Positions 41,917-53,279 of a stretch of 64,000 nt of DNA are shown piece after piece; the first letter of the stretch is position 1, and each line of letters begins with the position of its first letter. A model generated the notes under the pieces. That model was given only the letters and a program-made list of their open reading frames with translations. It was not told where the DNA came from and ran no database searches. The position numbers and the translations under genes were made by a program. This DNA comes from Pomphorhynchus laevis (taxonomy: Eukaryota; Acanthocephala; Palaeacanthocephala; Echinorhynchida; Pomphorhynchidae), in NCBI GenBank assembly GCA_012934845.2, contig WNNJ02002125.1, positions 116,352-180,351 of the forward strand, written 5' to 3'.

Positions 41917-44900
41917 CTCGTGGCCTATCTGGGGCTACCAAGCGCGTTCCCGGGTTGCGGATAGGGGATAAGCCTTCAGATATGAAGGTTAGCTACGACA
42001 TAAGCAAACAACCATTTGACGAATAAGTAGCCGCGGAAAATCAGTGGATGAGCTATGACGGTGGTGAATTCGGAGTTGGCACTCTTGATTCCTAAAAAAT
42101 GCCATCAACCAAATATGGGCTAGCACATTAACATGGCGAGACGATCCCACCGTTAAATAAAGACTTGCCCTCTCGAGTGTGGCAAACTCTGGTGATATCC
42201 CAGCCTACAACAAACATCAATGAAAATGAACACAAAAAAACTACATATGCGAGATAAGCTAACAATTCTACATCAAACTCATTTGGTGAGTCCGACCAGA
42301 CAAGCGATTTATGAGTACCAACCGGGGAGGTCATACCATCTTCCGAAATCATTCTTTCGAAACTCGAAAAAGTTAAGGATTGCGACTATAAATGTGCAAA
42401 CACATTTGAACCCCGCTCAAACGATTTTATTGGCCAAAACTGTAGATATTCTCGACATCGACACATGTTGTGCAACTGAATGTCGGATTCCAAATGTTGG
42501 GTCGGTCAACGTTAGTGTCCCCGGCAGTACTCAATACTATACGATGCTATTCTATGGACCGACCAATGGTTCCGACCAACGAGGTGTAGTCATATTAATA
42601 CGGTCATCTATTATGCCCTACCTGATTGATTGGACTCCAATTAACGATAGAATGGCGTCTGTACGACTAAGAGGCAAAAACTCAAACTGAACTGTCATAT
42701 GTGCATATGGCCCAACAAATGCTAGAGCTCCTGCAAACATTGAAGAATTCTATCAAAACTTGGTGAGATTTTGCTAGCAATTCCCTCACGTGATTTTCTC
42801 GTGGTCGGCGGCGACTTTAATGCTCAACTTAAGTCTAGTGAATTGACTGCACCCTTCGTTGGGAGACACGGTATTGGCAAAATGTCTGTGAACGGTGACA
42901 AACTTATTAATTTGATGAACACGCAGCGTTTGATATCTATGAGTATTTGCTTTCAGCACCGGAAACGGCACATTGTAACGTGGACATATTCTAACGGCAG
43001 TGGTTGCAACCAAATCGACTATATTCTGGTTCTCATACGGTGTAGAAAAGCCATCACAAACTGCCGCTCGTATTGGGGAATTGATGTGGCGACCGACCAC
43101 TCACTGGTAATACTGCATATTGAAGCAAAATTCAAACCCAAGTCACCAAGGTCCAAGTTAATTTAACCGGATGTGCGACTGATACAAAACGATTGTATCC
43201 GTAGGAAATACATTGACAGTTAATTTTTAATTAAATTTCAAAATTTGAGTAAAATGTTTATAAAAAATTGTAATTTAAAATGGCAAGTGAGAAAGAATGC
43301 ATGATTAAGATCATGAATGCATGAAACTGATACATCGCATTTTGGTATGTATTTGGATAAGCCTTTTTGGTATGTATCGTCACCTGCCTATTTGCAATTG
43401 TATTAATTTACATCGCACAAGCTTAAATCTAAATTTATCCCACAATAAAGATATTCGTCTGATCGGTGAACGATGGTCAACACTCAAGAATGCGCTATAT
43501 TCTTCAGCTCACGATCTTCTTCCTTATCGCTAGGGGCCTAGAAACGATTGGATAAGTGAAGCGTCTATTATGATCTCCGAACAGAGAAAGTCAAGCATGG
43601 CTGCAGGAAATATCAAGAGACGAGGATTCTTATTTGCAAATTACGCACCAGTATCCGTCATGATAAAGAGATATATTGGCTAGAAATTGCAAAACAAGCC
43701 TAAAAGGCAGCTAATAATTGTAATGCACGTAAGTTTTACAGTCTCTATAGAAGATTCTACACACCTAGTCAGCATAGAGGAGTTACAGGCTTGTGGGTTA
43801 CCTATATGTGATGTAAAGTGTTCAGACAGACACGCGAACATACTAATAAAACAATGTTATATTTCAAGGACATCAAGTATGCACTGTGCACACATATGTA
43901 TTGGAAATCGACGATAATCCCCCAACAAGTAGTGAGATCAGCCAAGTAAATAGCACACTAAAATGCAGGAAATCTGCAGGACGTGATCAAATTTATCCTG
44001 AATTTATCAAGCATGGTGGTCCTGATGTTGTTGAATATCTGACGGATATGTTCCTATGCATATGGAATAACAATCGGGTTCCCTTGGATTGGCATACTTC
44101 GGTTATAATTCCCATACTAAAAAAGGGAGACGTTTCACTATGTTCGAATAACCGGCTTATATCACTCCTACCGGTTGTATATAAAATCATGGAAAGCATA
44201 ATTCTAAATAGAAACAGGCCGTTGCGGCCAATCCAAACAAGAACAAATCAAGGTGGATTTAGACCGAACCGAGGATGTTCGAAGGGTACAGTACCCTTCA
44301 CGTTCTGATGGATGTCCGTCAAGAGTATCATCAACCGTTGGTGTTACTATTCTTGAATTTCAAATCGGCATTTGACAAAGTTAATCTACTAGCCATCTGG
44401 AAACTCTTCCATACCTTAGGTATTCCTACACGCCTATGTGAACTTATCGGTGCAATGTATGAAAATACTATGTCTGTTGTGCGAGAAGGTAGCTGTATCG
44501 GAAGGTCATTTCCTGTCAGTTCAGGTATTCGACAGGGAGGTGTTTTGTCACCAAAACTATTCAACATTGTCATTGACCATCTCCTTTGGGAAACACTTGT
44601 CTAGCACAGTGAGGGTATACGCTTCCATCCGAACAATGTTTTGCTTTCTGATCTGATTTATGCGGATGATGTGGTCGTACTGACAGAATCATCTGATGAT
44701 GCGCGACGTACAGTAAACCGTATATACGAGCCAGCAAGAAAATACGGTTTGTACCTTAATATACCGAAATCTAAGCTACTCACCATAAACTCCTCACAAT
44801 GCTCAGTTATTATCGGTTGTATAACTATTGAACAGGTACAATCTTTTACTTATCTCGGTTTAATATTTTCCGATAACTGTCGATGTGATGGCGGCATTCG

Positions 44901-45507
44901 AAGCCGGATAATAAAAGCTGGTTCTGCCTTCTAACGTCTAAACTATCTATGGCGCGATACTAATGTATCAATTAAAATAAAGTTCCGAATGTATTCGTTT
45001 GTTGTCCGCCCACTTCTCTTGTATGGCTCTGAGTGCTGGCCTGTGAAACTTACCACAAGTAAGCAGCTTGATGTCTTTGAACGCCGCTGTTTACGCAGAA
45101 TTGCAAGAGTCAATCCGCTCGATCGCGTATCAAACGCATAAGTGTATTCACGATGTTCACTCGGCGTTACCGTGTCTGACCTGGTTCGAAAGAATAGACT
45201 GCGCTATCTTGGCCATGTACTGCGTATGGGAAGAGATAGACTACCTAAGTTAACGTTATACTTGGATCAGAAGGAATCTTTGCTGCGTACTATAGGCGGT
45301 GTTCGGAAGAATTTAAAGAGAACAATTGAATACGATGCCAAGAAAATTCTTTTCAAAATTTATTGAATATTTATTAATTTAAAAATTCTTTTCAAATTAG
45401 TTGGAGCAGATTAAAACGAAGATAAAGTTCGCTTTGATTTGACTTCTTTTTCTTGTTCTTCATGCTTTTTAACTCACGATCTTTATAGTCTAGTAATATC
45501 TAGTCTT
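41917..45507 (+). mobile_element. RTE-like LINE inserted in the Naiad-like element
   Basis: Flanked by the duplication AATAACTAT (41908-41916, 45508-45516). The endonuclease (42220-43166, one frameshift) shows RIATINVQT, FLVVGGDFNAQL, NQIDYIL and ATDHSLV. RT (43886-44934): SAGRDQIYPEFIK, NNRLISLLPVVYKIMESI, LFLNFKSAFDKVNLL (A), SGIRQGGVLSPKLFN (B), LIYADDVVVLT (C). C-terminal domain: RPLLLYGSECWPVKL and RLRYLGHVLRMGRDRLP, resembling RTE-like elements common in flatworms and other invertebrates. Several stops make it non-autonomous. The first 300 bp are a non-coding 5' region. Confidence 0.8.
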
Positions 45508-46254
45508 AATAACTATAACGCATATCTAAGAAAAATTAAACAATCAAGTAAATATAAATATAAATATATGGATAAAATTGAATTAATAGATTCCTTAAAT
45601 ATTTTGATAAATCAAAATTATTTAAAAGTAGGGACATCTATATTTAGACAAGTAAAATGTGTTCCAATGGATGGTAATAGTAGCCCAATTATAGCTGGCT
45701 TGTTTTTAAGCTCTTTAGAATATAAATTTGTTCATAACTGTGTAAAAACTAAATCTAAACAATATAAATATATGAAATATATGTTTCGATACATTGATGA
45801 TATATGTGTATTTAATTCTAATAATTTTTATTCAATTAGTGAGCACATTTATCCAGAAAGCCTTATTCTTAACAAAACCAATATTGATGATAAAGAAGGT
45901 GTATATCTAGATATGAACATTAAATTAACATTAACTAAAACTACTATTAATTTATATCGTAAAGATGACATATTTAAATTTACAAGAAACATATTTTTGC
46001 ATGAGCATTCATGCATACCATATAATATAAAATATAATACATTAAATAATGAAATTTTAAGAATTGCAACAATATGTAATGATATTAACTTTCTTCAAAA
46101 TCATTTAAATAATTTAATAGATACATATTTTAAACTAGGTTACTATAAAAATAACATCAAGCAGAAAATAGTAAAATATATAAATCAACACAATAATATA
46201 AAGAATAAATTTAAACTCTTAAGTGGGAAATTTTTATGGATGGATAATAAATAA
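45508..46254 (+). pseudogene. Naiad-like RT, 3' part, open frame
   Basis: From the right copy of AATAACTAT the frame is open to FLWMDNK-stop (46252-46254). Motifs: GTSIFRQVKCVPMDGN, SPIIAGLFLSSLEYKF (Asp of ADL changed to Gly), MFRYIDDICVF, YLDMNIKL, CIPYNIKYNTLNNEI, and a C-terminal tail INQHNNIKNKFKLLS. It is the best view of the RT C-terminus and defines the 3' UTR start. Confidence 0.8.
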
Positions 46255-46607
46255 TATACTTTGTATTAGAATAAGATACTAGATAGTTATTTAAGAGGAA
46301 ATACATCATTAGCATGTATTTGGCCCCGCTACTATGTTGGGTAGAGGAGTTAGGGGCCGAAATCTGATAGCATAGCAGTTCCTCCTGATGACCTCTAATT
46401 CTTATTCTGATACAACGTCTGTTATTTATTAGTCAATTCATAAAAATGACGTTTATTTTAAATTTCAATTTTTTTAACTTGATTTAAATTATAGAAAATC
46501 TAAAAACAATTATTAATTTTATTATTTAATTATTAAATTTTGATTTAGCATTATTATGTTTTGTTTAGTTTATAATTATATTACGCAGACTCAGTTAGCT
46601 GATTTGA
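46255..46607 (+). repeat. Reference Naiad-like 3' UTR
   Basis: Directly follows the RT stop. Order: AGATACTAG, hairpin AAATACAT/ATGTATTT, P1 GGCCCC/GGGGCC and P2 CTACTATG/CATAGCAG interleaved as a pseudoknot, TTCCTCCTGATGACC, TATTAGTCAATTCATAAAAA, AT-rich tail, and end GCAGACTCAGTTAGCTGATT. It proves the dispersed repeats belong to this PLE family. Confidence 0.85.
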
Positions 46608-46611
46608 TTCA

Positions 46612-46692
46612 ACATTATCAAAATCAATATTGTGTCCTGTACTTAAGGCATGCTGAGCCACAGCTGAGTGGGCAGTGATAACATTGCAGTTA
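46612..46692 (-). pseudogene. Penelope endonuclease fragment at a Naiad-like 3' end
   Basis: In minus sense it reads CNVITAHSAVAQHALSTGHN then IDFDNV, the SAVxxHxxxxGHxIDF block of canonical Penelope nucleases. It is wedged exactly between the end of one 3' UTR copy and the start of another. Confidence 0.55.
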
Positions 46693-46968
46693 TCGAAACC
46701 TGATAACATAGCAGTTTCTCCTGATGACCTCTAATCCTTATTCTGATACATAGTTTGTTATCTATTAGTCAATTCATAAAAATTGATTTTTATTTTTAAT
46801 TTCAGTTTATAATTCATCTTGATATAAATTATATAAAATCTTATAACAATTATTAATTATTAATTAATTTTTTATTATTTAAGTATTCAACTTTTATTTT
46901 GCATTATTTTAAATTTGCAATATAAAATACGTAGACTCACTTAGCTTATTTAATTCATTTTGCTCGAA
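46693..46968 (+). repeat. Naiad-like 3' UTR, subfamily ending in TTATTTAATT
   Basis: Starts within CGAAACCTGATAACATAGCA and ends ACGTAGACTCACTTAGCTTA. P1 and P2 left strands are missing. Confidence 0.7.
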
Positions 46969-46969
46969 T

Positions 46970-47324
46970 TAATATTTTATAAAATATAATATTAAAATAT
47001 TAAATTAAATAAAATAATATAATCTTATATAGAATAATATAATAATATACTCTAATATAATGTTATATTATATAAATATTATTAATAAAAATTTTCTTGA
47101 CGAGTCTGCAAATCAATCTTTAACTTATACGTAACATGAATAAGGATTTAGAAAATGATAAAATTCCTGGACATCCTCTTTGCCACAAAAAATATAATTT
47201 TATTTTAATTTGTAATTTTTAACAATCCACTGTTATTCATAATCAGATGACATTCATAATCAGAATGTCATCTACAATAACATTAAATCGTTAACAGCAA
47301 AATAACAAAATTAAAATGTTGAAT
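46970..47324. other. AT-rich stretch
   Basis: A/T simple sequence with one inverted word (AATCAGATGACATTC/GAATGTCATCT, 47240-47272). No gene. Confidence 0.4.
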
Positions 47325-47578
47325 TAAAATGACGTTTATTTTAAATTTCAATTTTTTATTTTAACTTGATTTAAATTATAGAAAATCTTATAACAATTAT
47401 TAAAAATTGATTTTTATTTTTAATTTCAGTTTATAATTCATCTTGATATAAAATATATAAAATCTTATAACAATTATTTATTAATTAATTTTTTATTATT
47501 TAGCAATTTAACTGTTATTTTGCGTTATTTTTAATTTGCAATATAAAATACGTAGACTCAGTTAGCTTATTTAATCCT
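47325..47578 (+). repeat. Two partial Naiad-like 3' tails in tandem
   Basis: TGACGTTTATTTTAAATTTC (47331) and a second start at 47405 (AATTGATTTTTATTTTTAAT), ending ACGTAGACTCAGTTAGCTTA (47549-47568). Confidence 0.65.
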
Positions 47579-47584
47579 TTTCAA

Positions 47585-47835
47585 TACAATGAGAATCACA
47601 AAAATGCGTAGTATTCAGAGCGTATTAAGAAAATTGACTAGGGATCGTTTCATCCGGTGATATTTTCAGTAGCTGGAGGTATTGGGAAGGAAGCGAATAC
47701 GATTTTTAAACAAATGGCTAAGAAAATGTCAGATAACTTGGTCGAGAAATATCACGGCATAATCAGAAAGCTGGGAGCAAATGTGTCCATTTGTATTGCT
47801 AAATCGGTGTCTTTGACGATGCGAAGAAGGCGAAT
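47585..47835 (+). pseudogene. LINE C-terminal nuclease/tail fragment
   Basis: Frame with YSERIKKID, GSFHPVIFSVAGGIGKEA and FKQMAKKMSDNL, matching the YGERIARFERSSFYPIVLAS and following region of the 1010-aa LINE. Two TAG codons interrupt it near 47600 and 47638. Confidence 0.65.
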
Positions 47836-48229
47836 TTCGAATTTCACGGAAAATATGAAAGGTGTAATTCGAATTTCACGAGAGGTCACCCAGTTAGACA
47901 TTGGAGTGCTTAAGAAGATTTTGAAGCATACGTTTTGTTTGGTTGACAAAAACAACTTATTTAATTTGTCTCCTCATTTCCTAAACAAACTTTTCATATC
48001 CTCGTAGAATTGTTTTCGTGCTCTATTATGACATCTAATATTAGTGTTGAGATTAGGTATGTTGTTTGACAATAGAATCATAAAAGATATTATGTTAATC
48101 ATTCAGGAATAAAGAGTGACATGACATGATGAGTATATGCAAATACTGGAGCAACAAGTGAGAATATGATTAGATTATCAGCAAATAATAAGCACGATTA
48201 CGTATTGGAATGTACTTGGTTTAAGAGCG

Positions 48230-49560
48230 ATATAAACAGTTAATTAAGACTTAAGTTGTTTAGATTTGGACAGGTGAATAAGTGAGATAGTGGGAAGCAA
48301 TGTTGAAAGCAGTAGTATATATATGCACAGTTGGAGAAACAGTTGTGGCATACGATGAGTATTTTACAATATTTATCATGATAACCATGCAACGAGGCTA
48401 TCCATTAAAGTAGTCGTTTTGTCAAAATAGGGTATTTCCCAACTAGATTGGGTGGATACCGAAGTAGAGTAAAAAATTAGAACAATATCTGCTTTTGTGG
48501 CTAAAAACATCAAGATTAGAACGAAAAGAAGTGATTGGTAAATGCAGTAGTTGACTCAAGTAAAGAGCACAAGGAGATCCGTTGGAAAAAGCGGCTACTA
48601 CTGTTGATGACTTTAAAGAAACACCAATAACTCATTTTATGAATCACCATTGACATTTGTCTATTAGAGCAAAATTACCGGCGGTGATATCCTACTAAAA
48701 TGCAGGTAGGCCATATAAAATGATTGGGAAAATAATCATTTAAAAATAACGAGATGATCCGTTGAAAGACAAAGATTCGATACTTTTGGCAAGATATAAA
48801 GCAATGACAATATTTGAACGTTTGAACTGTAGATGAAGTTAATTACATTTAGATGTAAGAAGGATACCGAGGTATGTATAATTGAGGCATCTTGTCAGAA
48901 CAGCGAAGATGATCTCTTTTGTGGAATTTGATAATTTTAGATTTTGAAATGTTGGCATGAATCTGGTTGCTATGATAATAATCAGATATAGATGTTAAAG
49001 CCTGTTAAAAGCTTGCATGTCGTTCGAAAGTATGACCAGATAATCTGCATGTAAGAGAGATGTAATTTTAAAGTCTGAATAAGTAGGTAAGAAAGTAAGT
49101 ATATGAGAAAAATAAAACGGTAACGGACAAAATGAATCTCCTTGTAGTACTACACGTTTAGCAAAAACAGCGTCAGAAAAATTTTGACGATACTAAATAC
49201 GACGAGAGTTGCGTTGCAGAATGGTTTGAATAAAGTGAAGAACAGGACCAGTGATTGTTCTGGAGGGAGAAGAAAATCTCGATTTAGGGATAGGCGGTTG
49301 ATCATGGTATGGATTAGAAATTTATAAGCATGATTTAAAAGTGCAATATTACTAGAAGAGTCAGTCGAGTTAAGATATCATTTGCCTTATACATGATTTT
49401 GACTATTATTTCTCTTCAGGGTAAAGGTAACAAATTTCCACCATGATTGAATTGAAGAAATAGGTTCAGTAGTTTGCAAGTGATGACATTGAAGCTTTAT
49501 ATGTTCTACACAAATAATATCCTGACAGACGAATTTGTTGTTTGCCGATCTATGAATAAC
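48230..49560 (-). pseudogene. Decayed relative of the 36.3-40.9 kb LINE
   Basis: Minus-sense pieces: SSNIALLNHAYKFLIHTMIN (about 49340), FCNATLVVF, CRLSGHTFERHAS, NQIHANISKSKIIKFHK, and near 48400 LHGYHDKYCKILIVCH. These line up in order with ORF2 of the intact element (IALTNHAYKLLTSLVHRR ... HGYHDKFCMIRLPCH). Many stops. Confidence 0.6.
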
Positions 49561-50220
49561 TCGATTTCATATGGTAAGAATGACGTGTTTAGAAAATCAA
49601 AGCAATCAATAAAACTTGACACATAATATAATTGAAATAAAATTCTTGTTTATGAGTTTTCATGGAGTATATAGTTGAAAAAGAAACACATACAGCTGAA
49701 ACCTCATCGAGATGACTCATACCACTAATGAGCGTAACTTGTCATCTCTGACGTGTAGTAGTGACTAACAGTATGCTGATCGTTGAGTGTAGTTAAATAC
49801 AAAGAGCAACTTTAAATATATTGCCTTATTCCAATGGAATCTTGGACCGTTGTTATCAAGCAGTGGCTTCGTAATCAACGTAATCAACTAGAAGGTCCAA
49901 ACACACAACAAGTCAGTAAAAACGCTTTATGCATCTGAGCTTCGTCTAGCATCGTGAAGAATTGCTGGTGTCTTTATAGTTATAACAAAAGCTGTCGAAA
50001 CGCACCCTAACCACTTCATCCGACTGACAATGACTGCTGTGTAGTCAGGAACGTCTCGGAGTGATACATTACAGTGTTGGAGTTGATAATCAAAGTCTAG
50101 TTGTTTGGCAGCAAATATGGATTAAAAATTAATCGTGGCCAGCTATGATTGGGGTTAATATGGAAAACACCAATCAATTTTAAAGCAATACGGCTGAATT
50201 AAAATATTCGATAAGATAAA
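49560..50220. other. Unassigned stretch, probably more degraded LINE
   Basis: Less A/T-rich than its surroundings, with no clear motifs in any frame. Confidence 0.35.
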
Positions 50221-50224
50221 GCAT

Positions 50225-50490
50225 AATTGCAAATCCAACCATGTCATATATCAAATTATGTGCAGTACATGCAGGGCATAATACGTGGGACAAGTAAACA
50301 CCAAATTAAGCATAAAGGCAAACAACCGGCGAAAAAATATTTAAAACAAAAGCGTTCCTACAATAATGGCCCTGTGGCGCATTTAATAGAAAATATAGAT
50401 CACATCATGCGAACTACCATAATTGAAAGTCCCTTGACGAATGACAAATTGCGTAAGCGTAAAGAAAAATACCGGATCACATAAATTATG
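50225..50490 (+). pseudogene. Canonical Penelope endonuclease fragment
   Basis: One frame has VIYQIMCSTCRA-stop-YVGQVNTKLSIK (GIY-YIG with paired Cys). The next has YLKQKRSYNNGPVAHLIENI followed by DHIMRTT and KLRKRKEKYRIT, the usual C-terminal block of Penelope nucleases. A frameshift and a stop separate the halves. Confidence 0.65.
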
Positions 50491-50559
50491 TCAGATGTAT
50501 CATTGAATACAGACGACCACCCGTTTAAACTGTTATAATTGGTAATAATAATTGCTTAG

Positions 50560-50945
50560 GATTCTTCCGGTAATGCTGCTAAGTGTGTGGATTATCAGGT
50601 TCGGTGTCCAAGTGAAAATTGTCATGTGTGTACAAGTGTTTCAGTTTCAGGGGAAAAGAAAACATCTTTGCCTAATGCATCTTTCTACTGCGGGTACTGC
50701 TGCGCATCTTTGATAAATGATTTGAAGACGGAATATACCCCATTGGTTGTCGGTCAGTCGAGTTGTAATTATCTTGGACCCATATCAGCTCCACCAATTC
50801 CAAAAAGTATAAGTCCCGTTCAAAGTAGGGAAATTCTTATTTCCAAATCTACAAAAAATGTTCAAAATTCCAGTCATAGTGATGGAAACTATTCTATCTC
50901 TATATATCCATTCAATGGGATAAACGAAATCGTGACAACACACTG
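50560..50945 (+). pseudogene. LINE ORF1 fragment (second zinc-binding module)
   Basis: VDYQVRCPSENCHVCTSVSV and NASFYCGYCCASLINDLK match ELKCTAENCDIYTVIKT and RDFYCGSCTSARF in the intact ORF1. The N-terminal cysteine module is absent. It runs into a LINE C-terminus at about 50930. Confidence 0.6.
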
Positions 50946-51190
50946 GATATTGTGAAGCAAAGAACATGCCGCCATCTCCTAAATTCATGCTATCGACGAG
51001 TGTAGTCAACCTCTGGAATGCTCTACCTACTGAAACCGTCAATGCAACGTCGAAGATGCAGTTCAAGTCAAAGCTGAACAAATGTTTGCCCGCCATGATG
51101 AAAAGTGATCTCTCTAATCGAAAGAAGAGACGATTGGGAAAGGTAGGGCCACGACTCAAATGCTTTTGGTCATCTGACGTTCGTTGCCAG
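50946..51190 (+). pseudogene. LINE RT C-terminal tail, copy 1
   Basis: STSVVNLWNALPTETVNATS followed by MQFKSKLNKCLPAMMKSDL: the VNxWNxLP...FKxxLD end typical of CR1/Jockey-type LINEs. Confidence 0.6.
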
Positions 51191-51715
51191 TGATCACTTT
51201 AGATATGTTCAGGATGCTTTATTCTGCGCAGCTGTCTCAATTGCTAAAGTATGGCTTACCGGTGCATTCCCTGTAATCAAAGAAGCCGCCATGCTTGAGC
51301 AAGTATTGTGGAGAGTCACGAAAATATTATTATTAATGTGGCACACACCCTATGCGATCGATTGAGCCAACTCAACATCTTTTCTTTGCAATATCGACGA
51401 AAACGGTTCGATTCGCTTTTCACTTGAAGAATTCTAATCCGACAATATGGCAAAGAGCTAAAGAGTGATTTATTATTTCAACAGATAAACCAACTCGTAG
51501 CCACACACTGGAAATTGTGAAGCAAAAAAACTTGCCGGCTTACTCCCAAATTTAGATCGACGAGGGTGGTCAACCTCTGGAAAGCTCTACCTGCCAAAGG
51601 AGTCGATGCAAAGTCGAAGATGCTGTTCAAAGCAATGATGGACAAATGTTTGCCTGTCATGATGAAAAGTGATCTAACGTCTACAATTGACAAATAGCAT
51701 ATAAAAAGACGCAAC
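51190..51715 (+). pseudogene. LINE RT thumb and C-terminal tail, copy 2
   Basis: 51375-51470 reads SQLNIFSLQYRRKRFDSLFT and PTIWQRAKE. 51475-51700 repeats the tail of copy 1 (RSTRVVNLWKALPAKGVDAK, MMDKCLPVMMKSDL) at about 85% identity. Confidence 0.6.
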
Positions 51716-51782
51716 TAATTAAAATTCTCGTTTAAACCTTGTCTTGTAAATATTAGTAATAATACTTAATAATAATTAGTAA

Positions 51783-52050
51783 TGTTAGTTCCTCCTGATG
51801 ACCGCTAATGCTTATTCTTATACATCGTCTCTTATTAAGTAATTCAATTAAAAATTGACCTTTATTTTAAATTTCATATAAAATACGTAGAGACATTTAT
51901 CTGATATGATTTATTTATTGTCTTACAAATAATAGATTATGTATCAGAATAAGGATTAGAGATAATCAGGAGGAACTACTATGTTGCCAGCTTTCAGCCG
52001 CAATTCCTTGACCCAACATAGTAGCAGTTACAAATACATACTAATGACGT
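51783..52050. repeat. Two Naiad-like 3' UTR pieces, head-on
   Basis: A plus-sense copy at 51783-51915 lacks its middle and ends ACGTAGAGACATTTATCTG. A minus-sense structured head occupies 52050-51925, where the P2 helix is extended to 11 bp (CTACTATGTTG/CAACATAGTAG) with changes on both strands relative to other copies. Confidence 0.7.
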
Positions 52051-52315
52051 ATTTCAACTGATGAAATGTGATTATCTAATGTATTTTATGTATTAGATGG
52101 TATTCGAACACTAAATATATAACTTTAGATAGTATTCCTATCTTAAAAATAGGAATACTAAAATTTAAATACTTATTATGAACCTACAATTTTCGACTTT
52201 AACAAAATTGACTTATAGTCTTGTAAAATTCAGTAAATTATAAATAAAATCAAATTGGCTAACTTTTATCATGAAGGAGAGTGAGACCATTCCGCGTAAA
52301 TTTCTTGTAAATACG
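52043..52315. repeat. Dispersed repeat, copy 2 (partner at 5628-5898)
   Basis: Near-identical to 5628-5898, also next to an inverted 3' UTR head. After CTTGTAAA it enters host sequence rather than the hammerhead-like foldback. Confidence 0.8.
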
Positions 52316-52378
52316 GTTTAAGAATTTAAATTCTAAAAATCAAATTTTCAAAAAAGATTACTAAAACGACAAGCCTAC

Positions 52379-52490
52379 TTATGAGCTTGTCATAATCAAT
52401 TCCCTGCTGTGAACTGGCACGTACAGACCAGGGTGTCACAATGTCTTGCTCTTCTACATTATCTGATTCGACATCACATTCTTTAATCAT
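52379..52490 (-). CDS. WARS1: Tryptophanyl-tRNA synthetase (cytosolic), first coding exon
   Basis: From ATG (52490-52488) the exon reads MIKECDVESDNVEEQ, then DIVTPWSVRASSQQGIDYDK and LI, ending in phase 1 at a GT donor (52378). The block (D/E)IVTPW...GIDYDKLI is the conserved start of the catalytic domain of eukaryotic cytosolic TrpRS (class Ic), which charges tRNA-Trp. An acceptor-like TTTTTCAATTTGCAAG ends 10 nt upstream of the ATG, so a 5' leader exon or trans-spliced leader is likely. Downstream exons (RFGSSKI..., KMSAS) were not found at lower coordinates; either the first intron is long or this is an isolated duplicate. Confidence 0.75.
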
Positions 52491-52519
52491 CTTAGTGTCG
52501 CTTGCAAATTGAAAAACGC

Positions 52520-52855
52520 ATAAATAACAGAATTGAAATAATAAATTTAACAGATAAGATTGATATGTGATATGTTATATATTGATTGATTCTTTATTAA
52601 ATAAAAGTGAACATGTTATAAAATACAAAGAAGCAACTATCTCTGCTTAATTTGTGTACAACTTCTTTAAATTTGATAAATAAAAAATAAAAAATAAAAA
52701 AATATATAATAATAAGAATCACTTGCAGCTGTGAAAAGGTAGGATAAACACTATTCAAGAAAAATTGTTTTACTAAGCGGTGGAGATTGTCAATTTACAA
52801 ACTTCTGGATTTTCGACTCTGCTCTTCTAATGATCTAACAGCTTTGAATAGGAAC
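52520..52855. other. AT-rich upstream region of the TrpRS exon
   Basis: No TATA-type element or other gene can be assigned with confidence. Confidence 0.35.
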
Positions 52856-52859
52856 GAAA

Positions 52860-53115
52860 ATGAAAACTTCTCGTTAAGTAGATATAAATTATTATTAATG
52901 ATTAAGTGATATTATAAATGATGTTTATAATATTTATAATATTTATATTTAATATTATATTAGATATTATATATAATACAAATATTTATTAATATTTATT
53001 AATATAATTATTAATTATTATAAAAAAAGTACAATATCTTATATAATTATTTATTATTAATCTTTATCTTTGATTTATATAGTGTAAAATACATAGACTC
53101 AGTTATCTCAATATC
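52860..53115 (+). repeat. Naiad-like 3' tail, degenerate
   Basis: AT-rich tail ending in ACATAGACTCAGTTATCTC (53090-53108). The structured head is missing. Confidence 0.5.
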
Positions 53116-53279
53116 AATATCAATTCATAAAAACTAAATTTTAAAAATTATTACCTTATAATAAAATAAAACTTTATTTTTTACTTATTTTATTTCTTTG
53201 TATTTATTTCCACTTAATCACTTATTTCCACAACATTACTTTTACTATACTCGTATAAAAAGACTTATTCCCATTTAAA

